Assembly (NCBI GenBank): GCA_029233925.1
Contig: JARGOX010000005.1
Span: forward strand, 248,001 to 312,000
Length of the DNA stretch: 64,000 nucleotides
Origin: Rhizobiaceae bacterium
Lineage (GTDB): Bacteria; Pseudomonadota; Alphaproteobacteria; Rhizobiales; Rhizobiaceae
Direction: 5' to 3'
Made by a program: the position numbers and the translations under genes. This document shows, piece after piece, positions 10,219 to 18,854 of the stretch. Each line of letters opens with the position of its first letter. Within the stretch, counting starts at the first letter, position 1. Under the pieces are notes generated by a model. The model was not told the DNA's origin. It saw only the letters and a list, made by a program, of their open reading frames with translations, and searched no databases.

Positions 10219-10593
10219 ATGTCCTCATTCATACCTGAACATGCAACGATCTGGTTCGAGATTCCGGTTACCGATCTGAAGGCCGGTCAGGCGTTTTATA
10301 ACGCGGTCCTGCAAAGCGAACTTTCCGAGATGACCATGGGACCGAATGTCGTCGCCATCTTTCCCAACAAGGATCCGGCCACCGGTGTTGCCGGCCATAT
10401 CTATCAGGGAAAACCCGGCGAACCGGGCAAAGGCAGCACGATCCATCTGCCTGTCGCAAAGCCACTGGAAGCAGCCATGGACCGCGTTGTGGAAAATGGC
10501 GGCAAGGTGATTTCCGATATTGTCACAATACCGGCTGGCCGCTTTGCCTATTGTCTTGATCCTGACGGCAATTCCATCGGTCTGTTCAACTGA
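10219..10593 (+). CDS. VOC family protein (glyoxalase/bleomycin-resistance fold)
   Basis: A 124-residue protein with the paired beta-alpha-beta-beta-beta units of the vicinal oxygen chelate fold. It begins WFEIPVTDLKAGQAFYNAV and ends FAYCLDPDGNSIGLFN, both hallmarks of the YdhJ/PhnB-like branch. STIHLPV supplies one candidate metal-ligand histidine, but the terminal E of true glyoxalase I enzymes is not evident, so catalytic function is uncertain. It is followed by a WYL-domain regulator gene 206 bp downstream; such VOC-YafY pairs suggest, but do not prove, coregulation. Confidence 0.85.
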   Translation: MSSFIPEHATIWFEIPVTDLKAGQAFYNAVLQSELSEMTMGPNVVAIFPNKDPATGVAGHIYQGKPGEPGKGSTIHLPVAKPLEAAMDRVVENGGKVISDIVTIPAGRFAYCLDPDGNSIGLFN

Positions 10594-10632
10594 CGATGAT
10601 TGCAATCATCTGAAGATTCCATCTTCTGTGTG

Positions 10633-10654
10633 ATCCGGGCCCTTCGGTCCGGAT
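10633..10654 (+). terminator. Stem-loop after the VOC gene
   Basis: ATCCGGGCC, CTTC, GGTCCGGAT: a 9-bp stem containing one G-U pair closed by a CTTC tetraloop, 40 bp after the VOC stop codon. A separate perfect palindrome GATGATTGCAATCATC lies at 10595-10610, touching the stop codon. No U-run follows. Confidence 0.4.
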
Positions 10655-10799
10655 ACCGCTGCTGACATTTGACTGACATGCGCTAAACAAGCACCGTCTT
10701 TCTGTCAGACTGAACGCGGTCTGGATGGTATGCTGTACATACGATTGCAGCCAATAGGGACGAACCGCCGCCCAGAGCCGGCAATTCAGAGAATCAACC

Positions 10800-11510
10800 A
10801 TGCGACGTGCAGACCGACTGTTTCAAATCGTGCAATATCTCCGGGGTGGCCGTCTGGTTACGGCTGCCATGCTTGGCGAACGTCTGGAGGTGTCGGAACG
10901 AACGATCTATCGGGACATAGCGGATCTTCAGTCCACCGGTGTGCCCATCGATGGTGAGGCCGGCGTTGGCTATATCATGCGTCAGGGCTATGATTTACCG
11001 CCTTTGATGTTTTCCAGAGATGAGATCGTCGCGCTGGTAACCGGTGCGCGTCTGGCGCGGGCCTGGGGCGGGGCCAGTGTCGCCAGGGCCGCGGAAGAGG
11101 CTTTGATCAAAATTGAAGCGGTTTTGCCGGACAGTGAAAAAAGCCGTATTTCCAAAACCGAAATCCATGCGCCGGAATTCATGATGTCGCAGGACAATCG
11201 CAATCGTTTCGATCTGCTTGAGCGTGCGGCTGACGAGAAAATGATTCTGCAGATCAGTTATCTCGATGTCAACGGGACTGCGACGGGCCGCCGGGTACAG
11301 CCACTTGGACTGTGGTTCTGGGGAAAGGTCTGGACCCTTGCCGCCTGGTGTGAGTTGCGCACTGATTTCAGAACATTCCGTCTGGATCGGATTGAAAGCA
11401 TCCTTGAAACCGGCGAGGCATTCCGGCCGGAACGCGGACGAACGCTGGCCGACTACTATCGGCTGATGGAACGCGGTGAAGGGCGGCATGATCGCGACCG
11501 GTGTCCATAA
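10800..11510 (+). CDS. WYL-domain transcriptional regulator (YafY family)
   Basis: A 236-residue DNA-binding regulator. The N-terminal winged helix-turn-helix of the DeoR/HTH_11 type (MRRADRLFQIVQYLRGGR followed by SERTIYRDIADLQ) occupies residues 1-60. The WYL ligand-sensing region follows, recognisable by PLGLWFWGKVWTLAAWCELR (the W-Y-L-type strand) and FRTFRLDRIESI at residues ~160-205. YafY proteins of alphaproteobacteria are usually repressors or activators of adjacent genes. Likely targets are the upstream VOC gene or the downstream DadA-like gene. Confidence 0.9.
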   Translation: MRRADRLFQIVQYLRGGRLVTAAMLGERLEVSERTIYRDIADLQSTGVPIDGEAGVGYIMRQGYDLPPLMFSRDEIVALVTGARLARAWGGASVARAAEEALIKIEAVLPDSEKSRISKTEIHAPEFMMSQDNRNRFDLLERAADEKMILQISYLDVNGTATGRRVQPLGLWFWGKVWTLAAWCELRTDFRTFRLDRIESILETGEAFRPERGRTLADYYRLMERGEGRHDRDRCP

Positions 11511-11607
11511 CAAAGGTATCGCAATATTGCGGTTGAACTTGTTCACATTGAGTGAAACATTTGACCTTTCGTGAAGCAGAAGGGCTCGGCATCTTGGGAC
11601 GATCACA

Positions 11608-12846
11608 ATGAAGAAGGTCATTGTCATAGGTGGCGGCATCGTCGGCATATCGACCTCCATCTGGCTTCAGCGGGCCGGTCACAAGGTGACGATCATTGAT
11701 CGGGGCGTGGCCCTTGATCGCGCCAGTTACGGCAATGGCGGCGTTCTTGCCTCCAGTGCGATCGTTCCGGTCAATGTGCCGGGTCTCATGCGCAAAGCGC
11801 CCGGCATGCTGCTGAATCCCGGCCAGCCTCTGTTTGTCAAATGGTCCTATCTGCCGAAACTTGCGCCGTGGCTCATGCGTTATATCAGCCATTGCCGTCC
11901 AGAAGAGACCTTGCGCATTGCCGCGGCGCTCAATGCGATCATTGGTGACAGTCTGCAAGATCACCAATTGCTGGCAGGTGGCACGCCGGCCGCGCGGCGT
12001 ATCAGGCCTTCGGATTATGTGTTCATCTATGATGACAAGGCGCATTATGACAGTGATGCATCAAGCTGGTCTGTGCGCCGGTCTTTGGGATTTGAATGGG
12101 ATGAACTGCAAGGGGATGCATGGAAAGCCCATGATCCGGTCTTTTCACCCGACCTGAAATTCGCAGCCTGTTTGAAAAATCACGGCATGATTGACGATCC
12201 CGGCGCCTATCTGGAGGACCTGACGGACTATTTTGTCAAGCAGGGCGGGCAGGTTCTGAAGGGCGAAGCAGACGATGTTGTTCACGAAAACAGAGCGGTC
12301 AGCGGGGTTCGAATCGGAGGTGAAACGATCCCTGCCAATGCAGTTGTCATCGCCGGCGGTGCCTGGTCAGCGGGGCTGACTCGAAAACTTGGTCTGAATA
12401 TTCCCCTGGAAAGTGAACGGGGTTACCATCTGGAATTATGGGAGCCGAACATGATGCCGCGCGGCCCGGTGATGATTGTCGGTGGAAAATTTGTGGTCAC
12501 GCCGATGGAAGGTCGATTGCGCGTTGCCGGAATTGTCGAATTCGGCGGCCTAAAGAAGCCACCGTCAAAAGCGCCTTTCAGCCTGCTCAGAAACAGCATT
12601 CGGGCCGCGCTGCCCGGCTTGACCTGGAAGCGCGAAACCCGGTGGATGGGCCACCGTCCGGCACCTGCTGATTCGATACCGCTGATCGGAGAGGTGCCGG
12701 GTTTGGCCGGTGCCTATCTGGGGTTCGGGCATCATCATGTGGGCCTGACCGGTGGGCCAAGGACGGGCCAATTGCTGGCCCAGCTGATATCGGGGAACCG
12801 GCCGAATATCGATCTTTCGCCCTATGCACCCGCACGCTTCGCATGA
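11608..12846 (+). CDS. FAD-dependent oxidoreductase, DadA-like D-amino-acid dehydrogenase family
   Basis: A 412-residue DAO-family flavoprotein. The FAD-binding VIVIGGGIVGISTSIWLQRAG is at residues 4-24, followed by an acidic end of strand 2 (TIIDRG). The substrate domain in the middle includes VVIAGGAWSAGLTRKLG, and the C-terminal FAD site has PLIGEVPGLAGAYLGFGHHHVGLTGGPRTG. This architecture matches small-subunit D-amino-acid dehydrogenases, which deaminate D-amino acids and pass electrons to the respiratory chain. Other DAO family substrates (sarcosine, hydroxyproline) cannot be excluded. It sits after the WYL regulator with 97 bp between. Confidence 0.87.
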   Translation: MKKVIVIGGGIVGISTSIWLQRAGHKVTIIDRGVALDRASYGNGGVLASSAIVPVNVPGLMRKAPGMLLNPGQPLFVKWSYLPKLAPWLMRYISHCRPEETLRIAAALNAIIGDSLQDHQLLAGGTPAARRIRPSDYVFIYDDKAHYDSDASSWSVRRSLGFEWDELQGDAWKAHDPVFSPDLKFAACLKNHGMIDDPGAYLEDLTDYFVKQGGQVLKGEADDVVHENRAVSGVRIGGETIPANAVVIAGGAWSAGLTRKLGLNIPLESERGYHLELWEPNMMPRGPVMIVGGKFVVTPMEGRLRVAGIVEFGGLKKPPSKAPFSLLRNSIRAALPGLTWKRETRWMGHRPAPADSIPLIGEVPGLAGAYLGFGHHHVGLTGGPRTGQLLAQLISGNRPNIDLSPYAPARFA

Positions 12847-12923
12847 TTGGGCAATTGTGCGTGTCAGCCTGACAGTCACAGAGCGCAAACCTGCACGGCA
12901 GTTTCAAATTCTACCAAGAACTC

Positions 12924-13130
12924 TTAGTAGTCGCCAAGTTTCATCTCGGGATTGTATTTCTTTCCCGTCACGGTTTTGACCACTGCCTGGGCGCATTGCA
13001 TGGATCCGTTCTGCGCATTATAGGCGTAGCAGGGGTCACCATGAAGTTCCCAGCTGTCATCAAGCGCCTTGCTGACCTTGTGGCAGAAGCTGGCATCATC
13101 GGGTCCGGTCAGCAGTCTGTATAATCTCAT
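12924..13130 (-). CDS. DUF1737 domain-containing small protein
   Basis: A 68-residue protein starting MRLYRLLTGPDDASFCHKVSKAL and ending MQCAQAVVKTVTGKKYNPEMKLGDY, which matches the conserved pattern of DUF1737 proteins found widely in alphaproteobacteria. The family has no known function. There is no signal peptide or membrane segment. It lies convergent to the DadA-like gene and 57 bp downstream of a VOC gene in the same direction, so cotranscription from the SoxR-type promoter is possible. Confidence 0.85.
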   Translation of the reverse strand: MRLYRLLTGPDDASFCHKVSKALDDSWELHGDPCYAYNAQNGSMQCAQAVVKTVTGKKYNPEMKLGDY

Positions 13131-13186
13131 TTACGTGCTCCAAAATGGGCCCGGATTGGCCGGATTTCCGGGCATCGGGCGCTCAC

Positions 13187-13582
13187 TCATTCAGAGGCTT
13201 GTGTATAGCAAACGACCTCGAATTCAATCCCGTCATCATCACGAAAGTAGAAACGGCGTCCAGGTTCGTAATCAGCGTGGGAGTGCGGTACGAAGCCGGC
13301 GGCAATGACACGCTCTTCGATCAGATCAAGGTCGTCGACGACGACACCAATATGATTGAGTCCACCGCGAGTTGAATAGGTGTTCTCATTGGGTGAAGGC
13401 GGTGGCCCCATCGCATAAAGAGCAACATAGGAATCTTCGGTTCCCACATGGACACTGGTACCGCCATGGATGGAATCGCCTTTCCAGCGCACGTGCCAGC
13501 CGAAAAGATTACATAGATTGTTCGCTGTCCGGTCCAGATCGGTGACAGTAAAATTGACATGTTCGAGCGTCGTTTGTCCCAT
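13187..13582 (-). CDS. VOC family protein under a SoxR-type promoter
   Basis: From the ATG at 13582 (preceded by AAGGAA) the product is 131 residues. It shows two VOC half-domains: LEHVNFTVTDLDRTANNLCNLFGW at the N-terminus and GGLNHIGVVVDDLDLIEERV near residue 75, ending with FRDDDGIEFEVVCY. The histidines in LEHVNF and LNHIGV and the glutamate in IEFEVV fit the metal-ligand spacing of glyoxalase-like enzymes. It is transcribed divergently from soxR. A perfect SoxR operator lies in a 19-bp promoter spacer facing this gene, so it is a likely redox-stress-induced enzyme. Substrate is unknown. Confidence 0.9.
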   Translation of the reverse strand: MGQTTLEHVNFTVTDLDRTANNLCNLFGWHVRWKGDSIHGGTSVHVGTEDSYVALYAMGPPPSPNENTYSTRGGLNHIGVVVDDLDLIEERVIAAGFVPHSHADYEPGRRFYFRDDDGIEFEVVCYTQASE

Positions 13583-13627
13583 GGGTTTTTCCTTGCATTG
13601 AACGTTGATTGACAGGTTCATGCAGGC

Positions 13628-13658
13628 AGTATAATTCCTCAAGTTAACTTGAGGTCAA
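13628..13658 (-). promoter_or_regulatory. SoxR-dependent promoter with 18-bp SoxR box
   Basis: The perfect palindrome CCTCAAGTTAACTTGAGG spans 13637-13654 and equals the known SoxR box. On the minus strand a -35 TTGACC (13658-13653) and a -10 TATACT (13633-13628) flank it with a 19-bp spacer, the overlong spacer typical of MerR-family-activated promoters. The promoter faces the VOC gene at 13187-13582. The soxR gene reads the other way from the same region. Confidence 0.92.
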
Positions 13659-13694
13659 GGTATTTTATCGGACTTGTAACAGGGAGCTATCGCG

Positions 13695-14144
13695 ATGCGC
13701 GCTTCGGACAGATTATCCATCGGTCAGCTGGCCAGCCGCACCGGCCTTTCAGTCTCGGCAATCCGGTTTTATGAAACGCAGGGGCTAATCGCGTCTGAAC
13801 GCAATGCCGGCGGGCAGCGGCGGTTTTTGCGATCGGATACCAGACGGTTGTCCTTTGTCCTCATTGCACAGCAGTTCGGGTTTACGATCGAGCAGATCCG
13901 AATCCAGTTGCAACTGCTCCCGCAGGAGCGCACGCCCAACAAGCGCGACTGGGAGCGAATCAGTCGGAACTTTCGCCAGACGCTCGACGAAAAAATTGAA
14001 ACATTGACCCGGCTGCGTGACGATCTTGACGGCTGTATTGGATGCGGTTGTCTGTCGCTCAAGACCTGCGCCTTGTATAATCCGCAAGACCGGGCCCGTT
14101 CAGGCGGTGCAGGGCCACGTTATCTGATGGGTGATCGGCCTTAG
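13695..14144 (+). CDS. soxR: Redox-sensitive transcriptional activator SoxR
   Basis: MerR-family [2Fe-2S] regulator responding to redox-cycling compounds. The 149-residue protein has the winged-helix N-terminus SIGQLASRTGLSVSAIRFYE, a coiled-coil dimerisation helix (residues ~80-110) and the cluster motif CIGCGCLSLKTC giving Cys114, 117, 119 and 125 in the CX2CXCX5C pattern specific to SoxR. It is divergent from a VOC gene with a canonical SoxR box between them. Its 3' end overlaps the end of the convergent CitE-like gene by 4 bp. No soxS is present, as expected outside enterobacteria, where SoxR controls targets directly. Confidence 0.97.
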   Translation: MRASDRLSIGQLASRTGLSVSAIRFYETQGLIASERNAGGQRRFLRSDTRRLSFVLIAQQFGFTIEQIRIQLQLLPQERTPNKRDWERISRNFRQTLDEKIETLTRLRDDLDGCIGCGCLSLKTCALYNPQDRARSGGAGPRYLMGDRP

Positions 14145-15067
14145 AGCCCATATCGATCTTTGGATTTAGCCAGCAGCTTTTCGGCCTGTTCCAGATGCAA
14201 TCGCTCAACCATCTTGCCATCCATCTGGATCACGCCCTTGCCGCTGTTTTGCGGCAGCGCAAAGGCCGCGACGATTGCCGTGGCCTCGGCAAGAGCTTCA
14301 ACGGTTGCTCCGAAGGCGGCATTGGCCGTATCGATCTGTGAGGGATGGATCAATGTCTTGCCGTCAAAGCCCATGGATCTGCCAATTTCACATTCGCTTC
14401 GGTATCCATCGAGATCACGGAAATTGTTGTAGACACCGTCCAGCACATCCAGTCCGGCAGCGCGCGCTGAAAGAATGATCTGCATAAGCCAGGAGGTTAT
14501 CAAATGGCGGCCCTCCGCCAGATCTACACCCGTCTCCTTGGCCAGATCATTGGTTCCCACGATCAGGCAATCCAGCCTGCCGTCGGTTTCCATGCCGGTG
14601 TCTGCGATTTGTTGGCAATTGACCAGGCCGCGTGGTGTTTCAATCATCGCCCAAAGCCGGGTATGCGCCGCTGTGTTCAGATCATCAAGGGCCTTCTGGG
14701 CAGCCCGTATGTGGGAAGGGGTCTCAATCTTTGGCAGGAGAATTGCATCCGGCGCACAGTCGGCGGCCATCACCAGATCATCCATGCCCCAGGGGGAAGA
14801 CAGCGCATTGACACGGATGATGCATGCCATATGGGGCGGCCTGCCTGCCCCGAACCAATCCTTTATTGCCATGCGGGCTGATGGCTTGTCATCAGGACCG
14901 ATGGCATCTTCCAGATCCAAGATGATGGCATCACAGGCAAGCGTAGCAGCCTTTTGCATGGCACGATGGTTGTTTGCCGGTACATAGAGCGCTGAACGGC
15001 GGCTATGAACCGCCCGCGTGGCATCCGGGCGGTGTGAGAGTGCTGTTGCGTCCTGCAATTGGTTCAT
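14141..15067 (-). CDS. CoA ester lyase of the HpcH/HpaI/CitE family
   Basis: A 308-residue TIM-barrel protein of the citrate lyase beta/malyl-CoA lyase family. Signature segments are RRSALYVPANN, DAIILDLEDAIGPDDK (metal-binding Asp/Glu), LLPKIETP, WAMIETPRGLVN, LIVGTNDLAKETG and GKTLIHPSQID. The start at 15067 is preferred because the 31-residue upstream extension is Arg/Trp-rich and unlike the family. Stand-alone homologues cleave (S)-malyl-CoA, beta-methylmalyl-CoA or citramalyl-CoA, or act as malyl-CoA thioesterase. No citrate lyase alpha or gamma subunit lies nearby, so genuine citrate lyase is unlikely; the exact substrate is open. Confidence 0.87.
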   Translation of the reverse strand: MNQLQDATALSHRPDATRAVHSRRSALYVPANNHRAMQKAATLACDAIILDLEDAIGPDDKPSARMAIKDWFGAGRPPHMACIIRVNALSSPWGMDDLVMAADCAPDAILLPKIETPSHIRAAQKALDDLNTAAHTRLWAMIETPRGLVNCQQIADTGMETDGRLDCLIVGTNDLAKETGVDLAEGRHLITSWLMQIILSARAAGLDVLDGVYNNFRDLDGYRSECEIGRSMGFDGKTLIHPSQIDTANAAFGATVEALAEATAIVAAFALPQNSGKGVIQMDGKMVERLHLEQAEKLLAKSKDRYGL

Positions 15068-15258
15068 GTTGCGATCATCCCGATGCCTTCTGCAAGCCGG
15101 TTCGAGCCGGCAATCCTGTCGCAATTGTAATATCCATATGCTTGCATTTTGCCAATGCAATCTCCATTTGAAGGTCAGCGCCCGGTCATGGGACCGGGAA
15201 TTTCAGGCCTCAAACATGTCGTTTGATGCCAACAGACAATTTAAGCGGGGGCACTGTA

Positions 15259-15480
15259 ATGCAAAATCTTCGCACTCTCATCGTTGCGGTCGTTGGTGTG
15301 GCCATTGCCGCTTTGACCGTGGTTGTTCTGGCAACCGTCGGACTGGCGATTGTGGGCTTTGCCGTCGTTGCCGGGAGCATTGGTTTGCTGGTGGCGAAAT
15401 TCGGTCGCACTTCAAAGGTTCGCAAAAACCCTGATTCACGGGTCTGGAATGATGGGCACGGCACCATAATCGACCTCTAG
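15259..15480 (+). CDS. Small single-pass membrane protein
   Basis: A 73-residue hypothetical protein, starting at ATG 15259 with GGGGG about 10 nt upstream. One long hydrophobic stretch (residues ~6-47, rich in Val, Ala, Leu and Gly) could form one long or two short transmembrane helices. It is followed by a basic, hydrophilic tail (KFGRTSKVRKNPDSRVW). No known family was recognised. It is in the same direction as leuD, 130 bp upstream, with a weak stem between. Confidence 0.6.
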   Translation: MQNLRTLIVAVVGVAIAALTVVVLATVGLAIVGFAVVAGSIGLLVAKFGRTSKVRKNPDSRVWNDGHGTIIDL

Positions 15481-15609
15481 CTGCGATAATCGTCGCAAGG
15501 CTCTTCTTTTTCTGCATGACCTTTGGTAAGTGCATGGCGAAGCCATTGATTGGTCTGACGGCGAAAGACGGACAGACTTGACCAGGCACAAGGACATGAG
15601 GTTTTCGCG

Positions 15610-16215
15610 ATGAAGAAATTCTCCAGACACAGCGGCGTTGCGGCGCCGCTACCGATCGTCAATGTCGATACCGACATGATCATTCCCAAAGACTATCTGA
15701 AAACGATCAAACGGACAGGCCTGGGTACCGGGCTGTTTGCTGAGATGCGTTTCAACGAAGACGGGACCAACAATCCGGACTTCGTTCTCAACAAGCCGGC
15801 CTACGAGAAGGCCAGCATACTTGTTGTCGGCGACAATTTCGGCTGCGGCTCCTCTCGAGAACACGCACCATGGGCGTTGGAAGATTATGGAATCCGATGC
15901 ATCATTTCCACCAGCTTTGCGGATATTTTCTACAACAATTGCTTCAAGAACGGTGTTCTGCCGATTGTTGTCAGTCAGGAAGAGCTGGACCTTCTGATGG
16001 ACGATGCGTCCCGCGGCGCCAATGCCACGCTCACCGTTGATCTTGTCACCCAGGAAATCCACGGCCCCGACGGTGGTGTGGTCAAATTCGATATTGACCA
16101 GTTCAGGAAGCATTGCATGATCAATGGCCTTGATGACATTGGCCTGACAATGGAAAAAGATCACCATATCGACAAGCACGAAGGCCAAATGTCGGAGAAT
16201 CGTCCCTGGCACTAG
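15610..16215 (+). CDS. leuD: 3-isopropylmalate dehydratase small subunit LeuD
   Basis: Partner of LeuC in the isomerisation of 2- to 3-isopropylmalate in leucine biosynthesis. The 201-residue protein shows [21 protein letters not shown] at the start and the substrate-recognition swivel-domain motif [17 protein letters not shown], both diagnostic. Length is normal. leuC is not in the window, and leuB lies 0.5 kb downstream with a RidA-family gene between. Confidence 0.97.
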   Translation: MKKFSRHSGVAAPLPIVNVDTDMIIPKDYLKTIKRTGLGTGLFAEMRFNEDGTNNPDFVLNKPAYEKASILVVGDNFGCGSSREHAPWALEDYGIRCIISTSFADIFYNNCFKNGVLPIVVSQEELDLLMDDASRGANATLTVDLVTQEIHGPDGGVVKFDIDQFRKHCMINGLDDIGLTMEKDHHIDKHEGQMSENRPWH

Positions 16216-16279
16216 GTATGGGCACCTGTGCCTCGCCTCCTCTGTGCGTCTCAATGGCAACGGAAAATAGAGAGCCGAC

Positions 16280-16669
16280 ATGCGCAAACTGATCTCCACC
16301 GGCTCGCCAATGGAAAGTGCAGCCGGATACTCCCGTGCCCTGGTTCAGGGCAATTGGTGTTTTGTCTCCGGAACAACCGGCTATGACTATCAATCGATGC
16401 AAATGCCCGAAAGCGTTGAAGCACAGACCAGAAATGCGCTTAAAACCATAGAAAATGCACTGACAGAGGCAGGTTTTGCGGTTGCTGATGTTGTCAGAGC
16501 ACAATATTTCCTCACGGATGCGGCCGATTCAGGACGCGTCTTTCCAATTCTCGGAGAATTTTTTTCGGATATCAGACCAGCGGCAACCATGCTGGTGACC
16601 GGATTGATCCGGCCTGAAATGCGTATTGAAATAGAAGTGACTGCCCTGCGGCAGGAGGAAACCTCCTAG
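16280..16669 (+). CDS. RidA family protein (YjgF/YER057c)
   Basis: A 129-residue trimeric chorismate-mutase-like-fold protein. [20 protein letters not shown] at the N-terminus and the C-terminal [10 protein letters not shown], with the Arg expected to bind the imine/enamine carboxylate, support RidA-type deaminase function. RidA clears reactive enamines made by PLP-dependent enzymes such as threonine dehydratase and so protects branched-chain amino acid metabolism. Its placement between leuD and leuB fits that role. The subfamily is not certain: [16 protein letters not shown] resembles the Rid2-7 relatives more than archetypal RidA. Confidence 0.87.
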   Translation: MRKLISTGSPMESAAGYSRALVQGNWCFVSGTTGYDYQSMQMPESVEAQTRNALKTIENALTEAGFAVADVVRAQYFLTDAADSGRVFPILGEFFSDIRPAATMLVTGLIRPEMRIEIEVTALRQEETS

Positions 16670-16710
16670 CACAGCGCTTCGCAACTATTGACCAAAGCAA
16701 GGGACAAAAA

Positions 16711-17823
16711 ATGGTAACGCGTAAACTTTTTCTACTTCCAGGCGACGGTATTGGTCCGGAAGCCATGAATGAGGTCAGAAAGCTCATTGCGTATATGAAT
16801 GACGCACTCGAGGCCGGCTTTGAGACCGACGAAGGTCTAGTTGGCGGCTCAGCCTATGATGCGCACGGGCAGGCCATTTCCGATGCGGACATGGAAAAGG
16901 CGATGGCGGCTGATGCTGTTCTGTTTGGCGCCGTTGGTGGCCCGAAATGGGATCATGTTGCCTATGAAGTACGTCCGGAGGCGGGTCTGTTGCGTTTGCG
17001 CAAGGATATGCAGCTTTTTGCCAATCTGCGCCCTGCCATCTGCTATCCGGCGCTGGCTTCGGCTTCCTCCCTGCGCCAGGAAGTGGTTGAGGGTCTGGAT
17101 ATTCTCATCGTGCGTGAGTTGACCGGTGGTGTGTATTTCGGTGAGCCGAAAGAAATCATTGATCTTGGCAATGGCCAGAAGCGGGGCATTGATACGCAGG
17201 TCTACGATACATACGAGATTGAGCGCATTGCAAGCGTGGCTTTTGAGCTTGCCAGAACCCGTGGCAACAAGGTCACGTCAATGGAAAAGCGCAATGTGAT
17301 GAAGTCCGGCGTTCTTTGGAATGAAGTCGTTACGGCGTATCATGCGGCACATTATCCCGATGTCAAACTGGAGCATATGCTGGCCGATGCCGGTGGCATG
17401 CAGCTGGTGCGCTGGCCAAAGCAGTTTGACGTGATTGTCACAGACAATCTTTTTGGTGACATGCTTTCGGATGTGGCTGCCATGCTGACGGGTTCGTTGG
17501 GCATGCTTCCTTCGGCTTCGCTCGGCGCGCCCGATCCGGTGACCGGAACCCGCAAGGCGCTCTACGAACCGGTCCACGGATCTGCGCCTGATATCGCCGG
17601 CAAAGGCATGGCCAATCCGATCGCCATGCTGGCATCCTTTGCCATGTGCCTGCGCTATTCCTTCAATATGGTTGACGAGGCTGAACGGCTTGAAAAAGCC
17701 ATTGCCAATGTTCTCGACAGCGGCATCCGAACCGCTGATATCGCCGGTGAAGGCGCCGACACGGTCAGCACGGGCGCGATGGGTGACGCCGTTGTAGAAC
17801 AGTTCCGGACCCTTTCTATCTGA
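16711..17823 (+). CDS. leuB: 3-isopropylmalate dehydrogenase LeuB
   Basis: NAD-dependent oxidative decarboxylation of 3-isopropylmalate to 2-oxoisocaproate in leucine biosynthesis. The 370-residue protein begins [17 protein letters not shown]. It has [17 protein letters not shown] (substrate-binding arginines), [23 protein letters not shown] (catalytic Lys region) and [30 protein letters not shown], all diagnostic. It is complete and follows the RidA gene by 41 bp. Confidence 0.97.
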   Translation: MVTRKLFLLPGDGIGPEAMNEVRKLIAYMNDALEAGFETDEGLVGGSAYDAHGQAISDADMEKAMAADAVLFGAVGGPKWDHVAYEVRPEAGLLRLRKDMQLFANLRPAICYPALASASSLRQEVVEGLDILIVRELTGGVYFGEPKEIIDLGNGQKRGIDTQVYDTYEIERIASVAFELARTRGNKVTSMEKRNVMKSGVLWNEVVTAYHAAHYPDVKLEHMLADAGGMQLVRWPKQFDVIVTDNLFGDMLSDVAAMLTGSLGMLPSASLGAPDPVTGTRKALYEPVHGSAPDIAGKGMANPIAMLASFAMCLRYSFNMVDEAERLEKAIANVLDSGIRTADIAGEGADTVSTGAMGDAVVEQFRTLSI

Positions 17824-17856
17824 CCGGTCCCATTGCGTCTGAATTGACAAAAAGAG

Positions 17857-17880
17857 CCGCTCGCGCAAAATTGCGGGCGG
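17857..17880 (+). terminator. Putative terminator after leuB
   Basis: CCGCTCGCGCAA followed by AA and TTGCGGGCGG can fold into a GC-rich stem with a small bulge, 33 bp after the leuB stop and followed by TTTGAAA. The U-run is only three bases. Confidence 0.45.
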
Positions 17881-17897
17881 TTTGAAAGCGCGGGCTG

Positions 17898-18758
17898 ATG
17901 GATCAAGACATGAAGGTTGTGAAATCAGACAAAATGACCGACCGTCTGCGCAGCGCCGGCGGTGGGCTTTCCGATCGCTGGCGGTCCAATATTGAAACCA
18001 GCCGCAGCTTTCTGAACAAACGTCGGCTGCAGGGCAAGACCGATCATCCCACCCGCGTGCATGGGATACGCTATTTCATTCTTCTCACAATGATTGTGGT
18101 GCTTGTGGCCACGGTGCTCGACTTGCCCGTTGGACAATATCGCAATCAGTGGCCATCGTTCATCTTGAACTGGGCGCGTGAACTGACCGATATCGGCAAA
18201 TCAGGCTGGATATTGGTTCCCACCGGCGTCGTGGTGCTGGTTGCCTATACGCTGGACTGGAGCAGATTTCGCGCTCGTACACGGCTGTTGATGGCAAAAT
18301 GGGTCGCCTTGAGCGCCTATGTTTTTCTCGCAGTCGGCGTTTCCGGCCTCATTGCAACAATTGTCAAGCGGCTGATCGGACGGGCCCGGCCCGTTCATTT
18401 CGAAGAATTGGGTGCTTTTGCGTTCCGCCCCTTTTCGGCCGATGCCAGTTTCGCCAGTTTTCCATCGGGCCATTCGACCACCGCAGGCGCCTTTTTTGCA
18501 GCGGTTGCCATCTTCTTCCCACTGTTGCGCTTTCCAGCTCTGGTTCTGGCTCTCTGGTTGGGTTTCAGCCGTATACTGGTGGGCGCACATTATCCAAGTG
18601 ACGTGATCGCCGGGGTGGCATTTGGAGCCTGGTACGCTTATTTTTCAGCGCTCTTTTTTGCGCGCTACGGCATTATTTTCACCACCGACGCGTCCGGATG
18701 GCCGGTACGGCGGCGTGGTTATGAATTGACGAAAATTCTACGCTGGTCGAGGAATTGA
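17898..18758 (+). CDS. PAP2-superfamily membrane phosphatase
   Basis: A 286-residue integral membrane phosphatase. It has a ~50-residue cytoplasmic N-terminus, then hydrophobic helices, and the three phosphatase motifs in order: KRLIGRARP (C1), FASFPSGHSTTAG (C2) and SRILVGAHYPSDVIAG (C3) with the catalytic His in each of C2 and C3. Such enzymes dephosphorylate lipid phosphates, for example undecaprenyl pyrophosphate or phosphatidylglycerol phosphate, or modify lipid A. Motifs alone do not separate these. It lies between leuB and asd but is not functionally linked to them. Confidence 0.9.
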   Translation: MDQDMKVVKSDKMTDRLRSAGGGLSDRWRSNIETSRSFLNKRRLQGKTDHPTRVHGIRYFILLTMIVVLVATVLDLPVGQYRNQWPSFILNWARELTDIGKSGWILVPTGVVVLVAYTLDWSRFRARTRLLMAKWVALSAYVFLAVGVSGLIATIVKRLIGRARPVHFEELGAFAFRPFSADASFASFPSGHSTTAGAFFAAVAIFFPLLRFPALVLALWLGFSRILVGAHYPSDVIAGVAFGAWYAYFSALFFARYGIIFTTDASGWPVRRRGYELTKILRWSRN

Positions 18759-18854
18759 TTCTCTTTGCGCGGTGTTGGCGCCGTTCTTTCTGCCTGGTGA
18801 TGATTGACTCCATCAACAGGTCATGTAAATACCGCTGAAACACAGGAAAGAACC

